The notes under the pieces were generated by a model. That model was not told the DNA's origin. It worked only from the letters and a program-made list of their open reading frames with translations, and made no database searches. This document shows positions 1 through 8,412 of a DNA stretch of 15,816 nt, in pieces. Position numbers and translations under genes: made by a program. Within the stretch, counting starts at the first letter, position 1, and every line of letters starts with the position of its first letter. The stretch is from Alphaproteobacteria bacterium (GTDB lineage: Bacteria; Pseudomonadota; Alphaproteobacteria; Reyranellales; Reyranellaceae), in NCBI GenBank assembly GCA_013290035.1, contig JABCYT010000013.1, positions 1 to 15,816 on the forward strand, in the 5' to 3' direction.

Positions 1-581
1 GGCTGCGCCACGGCACGCCTTATTTCGACAACTGGGCCAAGTATGCCGGGCCGGGCGCCACGGCCGAGAAGGTGGCCGATCTCGTCGCCTATCAGAACCG
101 CGCGCCGATGACCTGGAAGCATGTCGAGCGCTACCGCGAGCTGTGGAAGGGCAACTTCGTGCTGAAGGGCATCATGCATCCCGACGACGCGATCCGCGCC
201 CATGCGCTGGGCGTCGACGGCCTCATGGTCTCCAACCATGGTGCGCGACAGCTCGACAATGCGCCGTCGCCGCTCGAGGTGCTGCCGTCGATCCGCGACG
301 CCGTCGGCGACAAGATGACCCTGATGCTGGACGGCGGCGTGCGCCGCGGCCTCGATGCCCTGATCGCGCTCTGCACCGGGGCGAAATTCGTGTTCGTCGG
401 CCGGCCGACGCTCTATGGCGTGACGGCGGGCGGCGTGCCCGGGGCGGCCAAGGCGCTGCAGATCTTCCGCCGCGAGATCGACATCAGCATGGCGCAGATG
501 GGCGCCACCAAGATCACCGACCTCGGCCCGCAGTTCCTGATGTGGAAGGACGAAGAGGATCTGCGCCGCAACCGGCGCTGA
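1..581 (+). CDS. FMN-dependent alpha-hydroxy-acid dehydrogenase/oxidase, 3' part
   Basis: This is the C-terminal part (192 residues, first full codon at base 3) of a protein of the lactate/mandelate dehydrogenase and glycolate oxidase family. The family oxidises an L-2-hydroxy acid to a 2-oxo acid with FMN in a TIM barrel. Visible landmarks, numbered within the fragment, are VLKGI with the FMN-contacting Lys55, SNHGARQLD with the proposed catalytic His79 and substrate-binding Arg82, DGGVRRG (110-116) and VGRP (132-135) for the FMN phosphate. The usual signature is SNHGGRQLD; here the second Gly is Ala. Family members are about 350-400 residues, so roughly half lies upstream of the window. The substrate (lactate, mandelate, glycolate or other) cannot be told from this part. 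The next gene starts 9 bp downstream, so the two are probably co-transcribed. Confidence 0.93.
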   Translation, partial: LRHGTPYFDNWAKYAGPGATAEKVADLVAYQNRAPMTWKHVERYRELWKGNFVLKGIMHPDDAIRAHALGVDGLMVSNHGARQLDNAPSPLEVLPSIRDAVGDKMTLMLDGGVRRGLDALIALCTGAKFVFVGRPTLYGVTAGGVPGAAKALQIFRREIDISMAQMGATKITDLGPQFLMWKDEEDLRRNRR

Positions 582-590
582 TGGAGGTCC

Positions 591-1241
591 GTGGCTGACG
601 CCGTCACCATCGATTTCTACCTCGGACTAGGCAGCCGCTACTCTTATCTCGCCGCGAGCCAGCTCGATCGCATCGAGGCGACGTACGGTTGCCACTTCGT
701 CTGGAAGCCGATCGCCAGCGGCGCGCTCATGGACCGACGCGGCGGCAATCCGTTCCGCGCCGCGCCGGTCTCGGGCCAGTATGATTGGGGCTATCGCGAG
801 TACGACGCGTGCTGCTGGGCGAGCTTCTATGGCATCCCGTTTCGCGAGCCCGTCGCCTTCAGGGTGGATCCGGAGGCGCTCGCCTTGGCCTGCCTGGCGG
901 CCGACAGGCAGGGTGCGCTGGTGCCGTGTTGCCGCCTGCTGCAGCAGTTGATCTTCGTCGAGGGGACGGTGATCGATGACACGGTGATCTCGGCTTTGCC
1001 GGATCGCCTGGACCTCGACCCGGCGGCCTTTCGACGGGACCTGGCGGCAACCGAGACGAGCGCCCGCCACGAAGGCCTGCTCGATGAGGCCGCCGCCCGC
1101 GGCGCGTTCGGCGTTCCGACCTTCTTCCTCGGCGATCGGCTGTTCTGGGGCAACGATCGCCTGGTGCTGCTCGAAGCGGCGTTGCGCGGCGCGACAGCGT
1201 TCGCTACGGTGCCGGCACCATCGGAGGATACTTCGACTTGA
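591..1241 (+). CDS. 2-hydroxychromene-2-carboxylate isomerase / DsbA-like thioredoxin-fold protein
   Basis: A 216-residue protein of the DsbA-like/GST-kappa fold group that includes 2-hydroxychromene-2-carboxylate isomerase. That enzyme uses glutathione in naphthalene-type aromatic breakdown. The N-terminus has GSRYSYLA (14-21), matching the family SPYSYLA loop that carries the catalytic Ser (Ser15 here), but with Arg in place of Pro. The C-terminus has GVPTFFLGDRLFWGNDRL (174-191), with the cis-Pro and the WGNDRL ending typical of the isomerase branch. The start is GTG, chosen because GGAGG lies at 583-587 and the frame matches the family N-terminus; the spacing of 3 nt is short. It sits 9 bp after the hydroxy-acid dehydrogenase gene. 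Family assignment is firm. The exact substrate is unknown, and many such genes sit outside naphthalene pathways. Confidence 0.88.
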   Translation: MADAVTIDFYLGLGSRYSYLAASQLDRIEATYGCHFVWKPIASGALMDRRGGNPFRAAPVSGQYDWGYREYDACCWASFYGIPFREPVAFRVDPEALALACLAADRQGALVPCCRLLQQLIFVEGTVIDDTVISALPDRLDLDPAAFRRDLAATETSARHEGLLDEAAARGAFGVPTFFLGDRLFWGNDRLVLLEAALRGATAFATVPAPSEDTST

Positions 1242-1263
1242 GTCAGCGCTAGCCACACGGTCC

Positions 1264-1368
1264 GAAGGTCGGCACGACGTCCGACTTCATGACCGGTTTC
1301 GGCCTCCTGTCGGATGACGGGAGCACGCACGGCAACGCCCGTGCACACGCTGTTCTCCGGAGCTCCTC
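1264..1368 (+). promoter_or_regulatory. hairpin-rich leader before the MATE gene, with Shine-Dalgarno between CTCC copies
   Basis: The 127-bp gap before the transporter can form three consecutive hairpins. The first pairs GTCGG 1268-1272 with CCGAC 1281-1285, and can extend by GAA/TTC across one bulged G. The second pairs 1304-1311 with 1316-1323 (8 bp, one G-T pair, loop GGAT). The third pairs GCACGG 1327-1332 with CCGTGC 1339-1344. The likely Shine-Dalgarno GGAG (1359-1362) is flanked by CTCC at 1355-1358 and again at 1363-1366, so it could be masked. No T-run follows any stem, so a simple terminator is unlikely. A regulatory RNA leader is inference only. Confidence 0.3.
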
Positions 1369-2745
1369 TTGTCTCATCCTCTTTTGACCGCACCCATCGG
1401 GCGGAGTCTGCTGCGCCTGGCCGGACCCACGACCGCGCTCATGGTGGTGCAGATCTTCGTCGCTGCCATCGATATCTACTACATCGGCCGCCTGGGAACG
1501 GACGCGTTGGCGGCCATCGCCCTGGTCGTCCCCTTCCAGGCCCTGATGCTGAACCTGGCGAATGGCGGCATGGGTGGCGCCGTCGCCTCGGCTTTGGCGC
1601 GCGCGTTGGGCGCGGGGCGGCTCGACGATGCGCGCGGGCTCGTCCTGCATGCGCTGATCCTGGCCACAGCATTCGCCCTTGGCTTCACGGCGCTCGCCTG
1701 GACGGTCGGACCTTGGCTGTTTGGCCTGATGGGCGGCGCCGGGTCCGCCTTGCAGCGCGCCGCTTCGTACAGCCACGTCTGGTTCAGCGGCGCGGTGCTG
1801 TCGTGGGTCAGCGCTTTCCTGGGCGCGCTGCTGCGCGGTGGTGGCGACGCCGCCACGCCGGGCCGCTACGGCCTAGTGGCGTCCCTGATCTATGTGCTGC
1901 TGGCAGGTTTCCTGGCGCTCGGTGTCGGACCGTGGCCGGGGCTTGGCCTCATTGGCCTGGCAATCGCCTCCATCGTGGTCACGGGCGCGATGGTGTTCGT
2001 GCTGGCCCGCGCCTTGTGGTGCGGCAGGCTGGGCTTCACGCCCGCCATTGCCGGCGTTCGCCTGCAACGCCGGCTGTTCGTGGAGATCCTGCGGGTGGGC
2101 GTGCTGGGCTCGTTCACGACGCTGCTCGCCAACGTCACCGCCATGGTGATGACCGGCCTGGTCGGTCGCTTCGGCGTCGCGGCGCTGGCCGGCTACGGCA
2201 TCGGCGTGCGCCTGGAATACATGGTGGCGCCGATCGCCTTCGGCATCGGAACGGGCCTCACGACCCTGGTCGGCGTGGCGGCCGGCGCCGGTGCCTGGCG
2301 TCGCGCGGTCAAGGTCGCGTGGGTCGGCGGCCTGGTCTCGTTTGCCACGATCGGCCTGATCGGCTGGGCGGTGGCGCTTGCGGCCGAAAGCTGGTCCTTG
2401 CTGTTCACCGCGGACGTCGCGGTGGTCGCCGCCAGCGTCTCCTACATCACGCACGTGGCGCCGTTCTATTGCCTGTTCGGACTGGGCCTGACGCTCTATT
2501 TCGCGGGCCAGGGTGCGGGCCGCATGGCGGTGCCGACCATGGGCAGCGTCGCGCGCATGGCCGTCACGACCTTCGGCGGCTGGTTCGCCGTCGACAAGAT
2601 GGGCCTGGGACTGGAGGGCGTGTTCGTCGCGATCGCGATGGGCATGGCGGCCTATGGCTGCCTGATCGCCGGCTCTCTTTTGATTATGCCCTGGAGGGCG
2701 AAGCCTCTCCCCCAAGCGGGGGAGAGGACGCATGCGAAGGACTAG
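1369..2745 (+). CDS. MATE family multidrug/organic cation efflux transporter
   Basis: A 458-residue inner-membrane transporter of the multidrug and toxic compound extrusion family. These proteins export drugs, dyes or metabolites in exchange for Na+ or H+. Two homologous six-helix halves are visible. The first opens with GRSLLRLAGPTTALMVVQIF and has the family signature VAAIDIYYIGRLGTDALAAI (31-50). The second contains GLVGRFGVAALAGYGIGVR followed by FGIGTGLTTLVG. The start is TTG: there is no upstream ATG or GTG before an in-frame stop at 1315-1317, GGAG lies 6 nt upstream, and the N-terminus aligns as expected for MATE proteins. The last residues (KPLPQAGERTHAKD) are read from an intergenic-type hairpin repeat, so the original stop was probably lost to that repeat. 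The gene converges on the thiolase gene with only 3 bp between stops. The substrate is unknown. Confidence 0.92.
   Translation: MSHPLLTAPIGRSLLRLAGPTTALMVVQIFVAAIDIYYIGRLGTDALAAIALVVPFQALMLNLANGGMGGAVASALARALGAGRLDDARGLVLHALILATAFALGFTALAWTVGPWLFGLMGGAGSALQRAASYSHVWFSGAVLSWVSAFLGALLRGGGDAATPGRYGLVASLIYVLLAGFLALGVGPWPGLGLIGLAIASIVVTGAMVFVLARALWCGRLGFTPAIAGVRLQRRLFVEILRVGVLGSFTTLLANVTAMVMTGLVGRFGVAALAGYGIGVRLEYMVAPIAFGIGTGLTTLVGVAAGAGAWRRAVKVAWVGGLVSFATIGLIGWAVALAAESWSLLFTADVAVVAASVSYITHVAPFYCLFGLGLTLYFAGQGAGRMAVPTMGSVARMAVTTFGGWFAVDKMGLGLEGVFVAIAMGMAAYGCLIAGSLLIMPWRAKPLPQAGERTHAKD
2704..2727. repeat. palindromic hairpin repeat, copy 1, inside the MATE 3' end
   Basis: A perfect 10-bp inverted repeat: CCTCTCCCCC at 2704-2713, loop AAGC, GGGGGAGAGG at 2718-2727. 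It resembles the short dispersed C-rich/G-rich palindromes found between genes in many alphaproteobacteria. Here it lies within the last codons of the MATE gene and just before the convergent thiolase stop. It could also act as a bidirectional terminator-like stem, but no T-run follows it. A related element lies on the other side of the thiolase gene at 3984-4020. Confidence 0.65.
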
Positions 2746-2748
2746 CGC

Positions 2749-3939
<1,191 letters not shown>

Positions 3940-3983
3940 GATGAATTTCCTCCTTGAGAACTTTGCCGTGGCGTTCCCCCTCC

Positions 3984-4020
3984 GGCCCTTCGGGCCACCT
4001 CCCCCGTCAGACGGGAGAGG
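3984..4020. repeat. palindromic hairpin repeat, copy 2, between the beta-oxidation genes
   Basis: Two adjacent stems lie in the 109-bp gap between the hydratase/dehydrogenase and thiolase genes. GGCCC 3984-3988 pairs with GGGCC 3992-3996 across TTC. CCTCCCCCG 3998-4006 pairs with CGGGAGAGG 4012-4020 with one mismatch. The second stem shares its outer arms and C-run/G-run layout with the repeat at 2704-2727. It probably belongs to the same dispersed repeat family. As transcribed on the minus strand it could lower readthrough into the thiolase gene or stabilise the upstream mRNA. Confidence 0.55.
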
Positions 4021-4048
4021 CAGGGAGGGGGTAGGCAACGAATGGACG

Positions 4049-6142
4049 TCAGACGCTAGAGAACTTCTTGTCCTCCTGCACCAGCTTCTTGAGGAGCGGT
4101 GCGGGCTCCCAGAACGGGTCGCCGGAAGCGTCGCGGTACTTCAGCAGGGCGTCGTGGACGGTCTTGAGCCCGACCACGTTGTCGGCCCACCACATCGGGC
4201 CGCCGCGATAGACCGGCCAGCCGTAGCCGTTGACCCAGATCACGTCGATGTCGAGCGAGCGCTGGGCCATGCCCTCGGCCAGGATCTTGGCGCCCTCGTT
4301 CACCATCGGGTAGAGGCAGCGTTCCAGGATCTCCTGGTCGGAGATGGCGCGCCGCGTGATGCCGAGCTTCTTCGAGGTCTCCTCGATGATCTTCTCGACC
4401 TCGGGATCGGGGATCGGCGTGCGGTCGGGCAGGTTGTACTTGAAGTAGCCCGAGCCGGTCTTCTGGCCGAAGCGGCCGAGCTCGCAGATCGCATCGGCGA
4501 TGTAGCCAGTGTAGCGCACGTTGCGCTGCTCCTTCTCCTTCTTGCCCTGGCGGATGCGCCAGCCCACGTCGTTGCCGGCGAGGTCGCTCATGGCGAAGGG
4601 GCCCATCGGGAAGCCGAAATCGTAGATCACCTTGTCGATCTGCTGCGGCAGGGCGCCTTCCTCCAGCATGTAGGCCGACTGGATGCCGCGCTGGCGCAGC
4701 ATACGGTTGCCGACGAAGCCCTCGCAGACGCCGACCAGCACCGGGATCTTGCCGATCTTCTTGCTGAGCGACATCACGGTGGCGATGACGTCCTTCTGGG
4801 TCGCCTTGCCGCGCACGTTCTCCAAGAGCTTCATGACATTGGCCGGCGAGAAGAAGTGCATGCCGATCACGTCGCCCGGCCGCTTGGTGTAGTTGGCGAT
4901 CTGGTTGACGTCGAGGCCCGACGTGTTTGTGGCCAGCACCGCGCCCGGCTTGGCGACTTCGTCGAGCTTCTTGAAGACGCCTTCCTTCACTTCCATGGTC
5001 TCGAAGACCGCCTCGATGATGACGTCGGCATCCTTGAGATCGTCGTAGGTCAGGGTCGGCTTGATCAGCGCCATGCGCTTGTCGACGTCCTCGGCTTTCA
5101 TGCCGCCACGCTTGGCGGTGTTCTCGTAGTTGGTGCGGATGGTTTTGAGCCCGCGGTCCAACGCCTCCTGTTTCACCTCGAGAAGGCTGACCGGGATGCC
5201 GGCATTGGCGAAGTTCATGGCGATGCCGCCGCCCATCGTGCCGGCGCCGACGATGCCCGCCTTCTTGATCTCGCGCTGCGCCGTGTCGGCCGGAACGTCG
5301 AGCACCTTGGCCGCCTCGCGCTCGGCGAAGAAGTAGTAGCGCTGCGCCGCCGACTCCTGCGACGTCAGCAATTCCAGGAACAGCTCGCGCTCGCGCTTCA
5401 GGCCTTCGTCGAACGGCAGCTCGACTGCGGCCTGCACGCACTTGATGATGCTCCACGGCGCCTTGAAGCCGCGCGCGCGGCGGGCGATCGCCTTCTCGGT
5501 CTCCTTGAACAGGTCGGACGTTTCGAGCGTCGCCTTGAGGTCGCGGACCCGGCGCCGCGGCGCCTTCTGGGCAACCAGCATCTGGGCATGCGCCACCGCG
5601 CCGGCCAGGAGATCGCCCTCGACGATGGCGTCGACGATGCCCTTGCTCTTGGCCTCGGGCGCCGGGATGTGGCGGCCCGCGATGATGGCGTCGAGCGCGT
5701 ACTTCGCGCCGGTGAGGCGCGGCAGGCGCTGCGTGCCGCCGGCGCCCGGCAGCAGGCCGAGATGGACCTCGGGCAGGCCGACGCGCGTCGAGGCCAGCGA
5801 GACGCGATAGTGCGCGCCCAGCGCCGTCTCCAGGCCGCCGCCCAGCGGCGTGCCGTGCAGGGCGGCGACGACGATCTTGGGGCAGTTCTCCATGGTGGCG
5901 ATGACGTCGTTCAGGTTGGCGCCTTTGGGCGGCTTGCCGAACTCGCGGATGTCGGCGCCGGCGATGAAGGTGCGGCCGCCGCCGATCAGCACGATGGCGT
6001 CGATGTTGCCATCCTTGCCGAAGGCTTCGACGCCCTCCTTGATGCCGTCGCGCACCGCGGCAGCCAGCGCATTCACCGGCGGATTGTTGACGGTCAGGAT
6101 TCCGATGCGCCCCTGCGTGGAGCGAAGCACTGCGTCGGTCAT
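4049..6142 (-). CDS. bifunctional enoyl-CoA hydratase / 3-hydroxyacyl-CoA dehydrogenase (FadB/FadJ-like)
   Basis: A 697-residue fused beta-oxidation enzyme. It hydrates trans-2-enoyl-CoA and then oxidises the 3-hydroxyacyl-CoA with NAD+. The N-terminal crotonase domain (about 1-200) has AGADI (61-65), the oxyanion-hole region [10 protein letters not shown] with Glu105, and LPEVHLG with Glu125; these are the two catalytic Glu positions of FadB. A linker leads to the NAD-binding domain, with [12 protein letters not shown] (297-308), TNTSGL, and HFFSP carrying the catalytic His429. The C-terminal dehydrogenase dimer domains follow ([11 protein letters not shown] and onward). The ATG at 6142 gives the normal crotonase N-terminus and has AGGGAA upstream; an in-frame start at 6196 would add 18 residues without support. 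Length and domain order resemble peroxisomal-type and FadJ enzymes. It is followed by the thiolase gene and preceded by the small His-rich gene. Confidence 0.95.
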   Translation of the reverse strand: MTDAVLRSTQGRIGILTVNNPPVNALAAAVRDGIKEGVEAFGKDGNIDAIVLIGGGRTFIAGADIREFGKPPKGANLNDVIATMENCPKIVVAALHGTPLGGGLETALGAHYRVSLASTRVGLPEVHLGLLPGAGGTQRLPRLTGAKYALDAIIAGRHIPAPEAKSKGIVDAIVEGDLLAGAVAHAQMLVAQKAPRRRVRDLKATLETSDLFKETEKAIARRARGFKAPWSIIKCVQAAVELPFDEGLKRERELFLELLTSQESAAQRYYFFAEREAAKVLDVPADTAQREIKKAGIVGAGTMGGGIAMNFANAGIPVSLLEVKQEALDRGLKTIRTNYENTAKRGGMKAEDVDKRMALIKPTLTYDDLKDADVIIEAVFETMEVKEGVFKKLDEVAKPGAVLATNTSGLDVNQIANYTKRPGDVIGMHFFSPANVMKLLENVRGKATQKDVIATVMSLSKKIGKIPVLVGVCEGFVGNRMLRQRGIQSAYMLEEGALPQQIDKVIYDFGFPMGPFAMSDLAGNDVGWRIRQGKKEKEQRNVRYTGYIADAICELGRFGQKTGSGYFKYNLPDRTPIPDPEVEKIIEETSKKLGITRRAISDQEILERCLYPMVNEGAKILAEGMAQRSLDIDVIWVNGYGWPVYRGGPMWWADNVVGLKTVHDALLKYRDASGDPFWEPAPLLKKLVQEDKKFSSV

Positions 6143-6241
6143 GGGCGTTCTTCCCTGGAAGTGGCCGTTGAGTTGGCCCTGTCTTAGCAATACCAACGCG
6201 CGCCGCCCAGCGGCCTCGGGTTCCGCCGTGCGGAGAGCGCG

Positions 6242-6520
6242 TTACTTGTGATGGTGTGACGCCCCGGCATGGTGGTGGTGCCGCGGCACGAGGCGATAGC
6301 CCGGTGGACAATAATAACAGGGGTAGGGCAGCAGGTAGGATGTCTCGCTGGCTTCCGAATAGACAGGCAGTGGCGCAGAGGTCCAAGGCTCCGACGGCGT
6401 GCTCGTGCCGCCCGACACGACGGCAGGCGCCGCCGCCACATTCTCGGCAGGCGGGGCAGTGCAGGACGAAGGGGCGGAGCCAACGACGGCCAGGACGACA
6501 AAAAGATTGGGCGCGCGCAT
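6242..6520 (-). CDS. small secreted/lipoprotein-like protein with CxxC and His-rich C-terminus
   Basis: A 92-residue protein of no recognised family. It begins with a short positively charged segment and a hydrophobic stretch (NLFVVLAVVGSA, 5-16), followed by Cys20 in PSSC, which could be a weak lipobox. A Pro/Ala/Ser-rich spacer follows. The last third has aromatic residues, a CYYC pair (Cys68, Cys71) and seven His near the end (81-84, 89-91). Export to the periplasm or envelope and binding of a transition metal are inferences from this composition. The ATG at 6520 is chosen because GAGGTG lies 5 nt upstream; an in-frame ATG at 6565 would place 15 polar residues before the hydrophobic stretch. 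It lies 99 bp upstream of the hydratase/dehydrogenase gene on the same strand, but a functional link is not evident. Confidence 0.6.
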   Translation of the reverse strand: MRAPNLFVVLAVVGSAPSSCTAPPAENVAAAPAVVSGGTSTPSEPWTSAPLPVYSEASETSYLLPYPCYYCPPGYRLVPRHHHHAGASHHHK

Positions 6521-6542
6521 GGACACCTCGACAGGCGAAGCG

Positions 6543-6580
6543 CTGCGGTCTTGCGCAATGTCCAAAGACTAGCACCGCAG
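6543..6580. promoter_or_regulatory. inverted repeat in the divergent gap, possible operator
   Basis: In the 162-bp gap between the divergent small His-rich gene and the DUF1761 gene, CTGCGGT (6543-6549) and ACCGCAG (6574-6580) form a perfect 7-bp inverted repeat with a 24-bp spacer. The position suits an operator or the ends of a loop acting on either promoter. With no regulator gene nearby and arms this short, chance is a real alternative. Apart from this and the decamer at 6650-6659, I see nothing clear in the gap. Confidence 0.2.
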
Positions 6581-6649
6581 ACTGGCTGTCGCCACAGTTC
6601 CCCAGACTGCGACCGAGGTCGAGGCGGATGGCGATTTCCTTGCGGGAGC

Positions 6650-6659
6650 GCGCTAGGCT
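6650..6659 (+). promoter_or_regulatory. GCGCTAGGCT decamer, possible -10 region of the DUF1761 gene
   Basis: The decamer ends 23 nt before the ATG at 6683. The same ten bases occur on the minus strand just before the TfdA-like gene (9329-9338). TAGGCT could serve as an alphaproteobacterial -10 element, but no convincing -35 box is seen 16-18 bp upstream. The Shine-Dalgarno GGAGGAGA lies between this site and the ATG. Confidence 0.25.
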
Positions 6660-6682
6660 GGCGTGAACCTGGGAGGAGATCC

Positions 6683-7096
6683 ATGGCATTCGCCGGCATC
6701 AACCATCTCGCCGTCCTGATCGCGGCGGTCGCAGGTTTCGCCTTTGGCGCGGTCTATTACATGGGCCTGTCGAAGCAGTGGCGCGCGGCGATCGGCATGG
6801 CCAAGGACGCGCTGGCGGCCAATCGCTCGCCCGTGCCCTTCGTGGTTTCGATCGTGGCGCTCCTGATCATGGCCTGGGTGCTGGCGGGCGGCATCGGCCA
6901 TCTCGGGCCGGGCCAGGTCACGCTCAAGAACGGCGTCATCTCGGCGCTGTTCATGTGGCTGGGCTTCGTGATCACCACCCTGGCGGTCAACTATTCGTTC
7001 GGCCAGCGCCGGCCGCTGCTCACGGTTATTGATGGCCTCCATTGGCTGGGCGTGCTCGTTATACAGGGCGCCATCATCGGCGCGATGGGCGTGTGA
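6683..7096 (+). CDS. DUF1761 family small membrane protein
   Basis: A 137-residue protein with about four hydrophobic segments (roughly 5-28, 50-72, 83-103 and 117-137), so a small inner-membrane protein. NHLAVLIAAVAGFAFGAVYY near the start, the following GLSKQWR, and the closing DGLHWLGVLVIQGAIIG segment match the layout of the DUF1761 family, whose function is unknown. The ATG at 6683 is preceded by a strong GGAGGAGA. The frame stays open well upstream, but that part reads as low-complexity Arg-rich sequence antisense to the His-rich gene and is not taken as coding. The next gene starts 11 bp downstream, so the two are probably one transcript. Confidence 0.85.
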   Translation: MAFAGINHLAVLIAAVAGFAFGAVYYMGLSKQWRAAIGMAKDALAANRSPVPFVVSIVALLIMAWVLAGGIGHLGPGQVTLKNGVISALFMWLGFVITTLAVNYSFGQRRPLLTVIDGLHWLGVLVIQGAIIGAMGV

Positions 7097-7107
7097 ACGA
7101 GGCCTGA

Positions 7108-7674
7108 ATGACGAGCAAACGTCCCCGTATCGAAGGCTACGCCGTCGTCTCACGCGAAGGCATGATCGCCAAGTCGGACGGCTCCTTCCCCGAGGAGCTC
7201 AAAATCCCCGCTGACCAGCAGTTCTACCAGGAGTCGCTCGAACGGGCGTCGGCGGTCGCCAACGGCCGGCACTCGGCCGAAGGCGGGCCCAGGGAGAAGG
7301 CGCGCAAGCGCATCCTGCTGACGCGGCGCGTGCAGCGAGTCATCGTCGACCCCGACAATCCCAATGTCGTGCAGTGGAACCCCGGTACTGCGTCCTTCGA
7401 CGAGGCATGGCATCGGCTCGGCATCGAGGACGGCATCCTGGCGGTGGTGGGCGGCACCGACGTGTTCGCCCTGTTCCTGAGCATCGGCTACGACGCCTTC
7501 TTCCTGACGCGCGCGCCGGTGAGCGTCCCGCGCGGCCGGCCGGTCTTTCCCGGCGTCGGCCACGGCGTGGCGGCGGAGGAACCCCTGAAGAAGCACGGGC
7601 TGGTGCTGCGCAATACCCGCATGCTCGACCCGGCGAGCGAGACGGTTGTGCAGGAGTGGGGGCCGAAGCCTTAG
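7108..7674 (+). CDS. dihydrofolate reductase / RibD C-terminal domain family protein
   Basis: A 188-residue protein of the DHFR-like fold. It opens with EGYAVVSREGMIAKSDGSFP, the first strand and substrate loop of RibD-C/DHFR proteins. LLTRRVQRVIVDPDNPNVV follows at about 70-88, and the NADPH-binding Gly-pair segment VVGGTDVFALFL is at about 114-125. Proteins of this type reduce pteridine- or ribosylaminopyrimidine-like substrates with NADPH, but most stand-alone members have no defined role. It lacks a deaminase domain, so it is not a full RibD. It follows the DUF1761 gene by 11 bp with no strong Shine-Dalgarno. It ends tail to tail with the MBL-fold gene, the two stops overlapping by 4 nt (7671-7674). 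Confidence 0.8.
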   Translation: MTSKRPRIEGYAVVSREGMIAKSDGSFPEELKIPADQQFYQESLERASAVANGRHSAEGGPREKARKRILLTRRVQRVIVDPDNPNVVQWNPGTASFDEAWHRLGIEDGILAVVGGTDVFALFLSIGYDAFFLTRAPVSVPRGRPVFPGVGHGVAAEEPLKKHGLVLRNTRMLDPASETVVQEWGPKP

Positions 7675-8408
7675 AACTCCACGACCAGACCGTCGTGCGC
7701 GGCCTCCAGCGCGATCTCGCTTTGGCGGCCCAAAAGCTCGGCGCTCATGTGGGTGACGATGGTGCGCTTGGCGCCGATCTCGGGCAGGCGTTTGGCCAGG
7801 GTCGTGTAGTCGATGTGGTACTTCATCACCTTGTCGAAGAAATAGGCCTCGCAGATGAACAGGTCGGCGCCGCGTCCGGCCGGGATCAATGCGTCGACCC
7901 ATTCGGTGTCGCCCGAGTAGGTGAGCACCTTGCCTTCGGTCTCGATGCGCAGCGCATAGGACGGCGCGCCGCTAAAATGCTTCATCAGGTAGGGCGTGAC
8001 GGCGAGACCGTTCAGCAGGGCCCGCTCGTGCAGCGCGAGCTCGTGGATCTCCAGCGCAAACTTTTGCTGGATCTTGGTTGAGCCGGCGAACATCGCCTCC
8101 ATGACGATCATCAGCCGGTCGCGCAATCCGGGCGGCCCGGCGAACAGCAGCGGCGCGGTGCGGCGGCTGATGAGCTGGGCGTCGAGCAGGAAGAAGGGCA
8201 GGCCGCCGAAATGATCGCCGTGAAGATGGCTCACCAGCACGGTCGAGATGCCGTTGGGATCGACTTGCCATTTGCGGATCGCCACCATCGAGGAAGCGCC
8301 GCAATCGATCAGCACGTTGCCGTGGGCGGCGCGCTCGAGATGGAAGCAGGTGTTGAAGCGGCCGCCGCTGCCGAAGGCATCGCCCGAGCCGAGAAACTGC
8401 AGGCGCAT
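7671..8408 (-). CDS. MBL-fold metallo-hydrolase, RNase Z-like
   Basis: A 245-residue metallo-beta-lactamase-fold hydrolase. The full two-metal ligand set of the RNase Z/phosphodiesterase branch is visible: HLHGDH (His61, His63, Asp65, His66), His144 in MKHFSGAPSYALRI, Asp167 in TYSGDTEW and His220 in VTHMS. The N-terminus MRLQFLGSGDAFGSGGRFNT is the standard first strand and Gly loop. The long exosite arm of true tRNA-processing RNase Z is not evident, so the substrate may be a small ester, lactone or phosphodiester. The start ATG lies only 4 bp after the TfdA-like stop on the same strand, which indicates co-transcription and translational coupling. A role as a hydrolase in the same catabolic route is inference. 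Confidence 0.9.
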   Translation of the reverse strand: MRLQFLGSGDAFGSGGRFNTCFHLERAAHGNVLIDCGASSMVAIRKWQVDPNGISTVLVSHLHGDHFGGLPFFLLDAQLISRRTAPLLFAGPPGLRDRLMIVMEAMFAGSTKIQQKFALEIHELALHERALLNGLAVTPYLMKHFSGAPSYALRIETEGKVLTYSGDTEWVDALIPAGRGADLFICEAYFFDKVMKYHIDYTTLAKRLPEIGAKRTIVTHMSAELLGRQSEIALEAAHDGLVVEF

Positions 8409-8412
8409 TGCG

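Noticed and set aside
3940..4038. A 33-residue N-terminal extension of the thiolase from an ATG at 4038
   Set aside because: It would be translated from the hairpin repeat. The ATG at 3939 has a strong Shine-Dalgarno and the standard thiolase N-terminus.
4056..6689. An 877-codon minus-strand frame overlapping the hydratase/dehydrogenase gene
   Set aside because: Its translation is Arg/Gly/His-rich shadow sequence in another frame. The 4049-6142 frame carries all the catalytic motifs.
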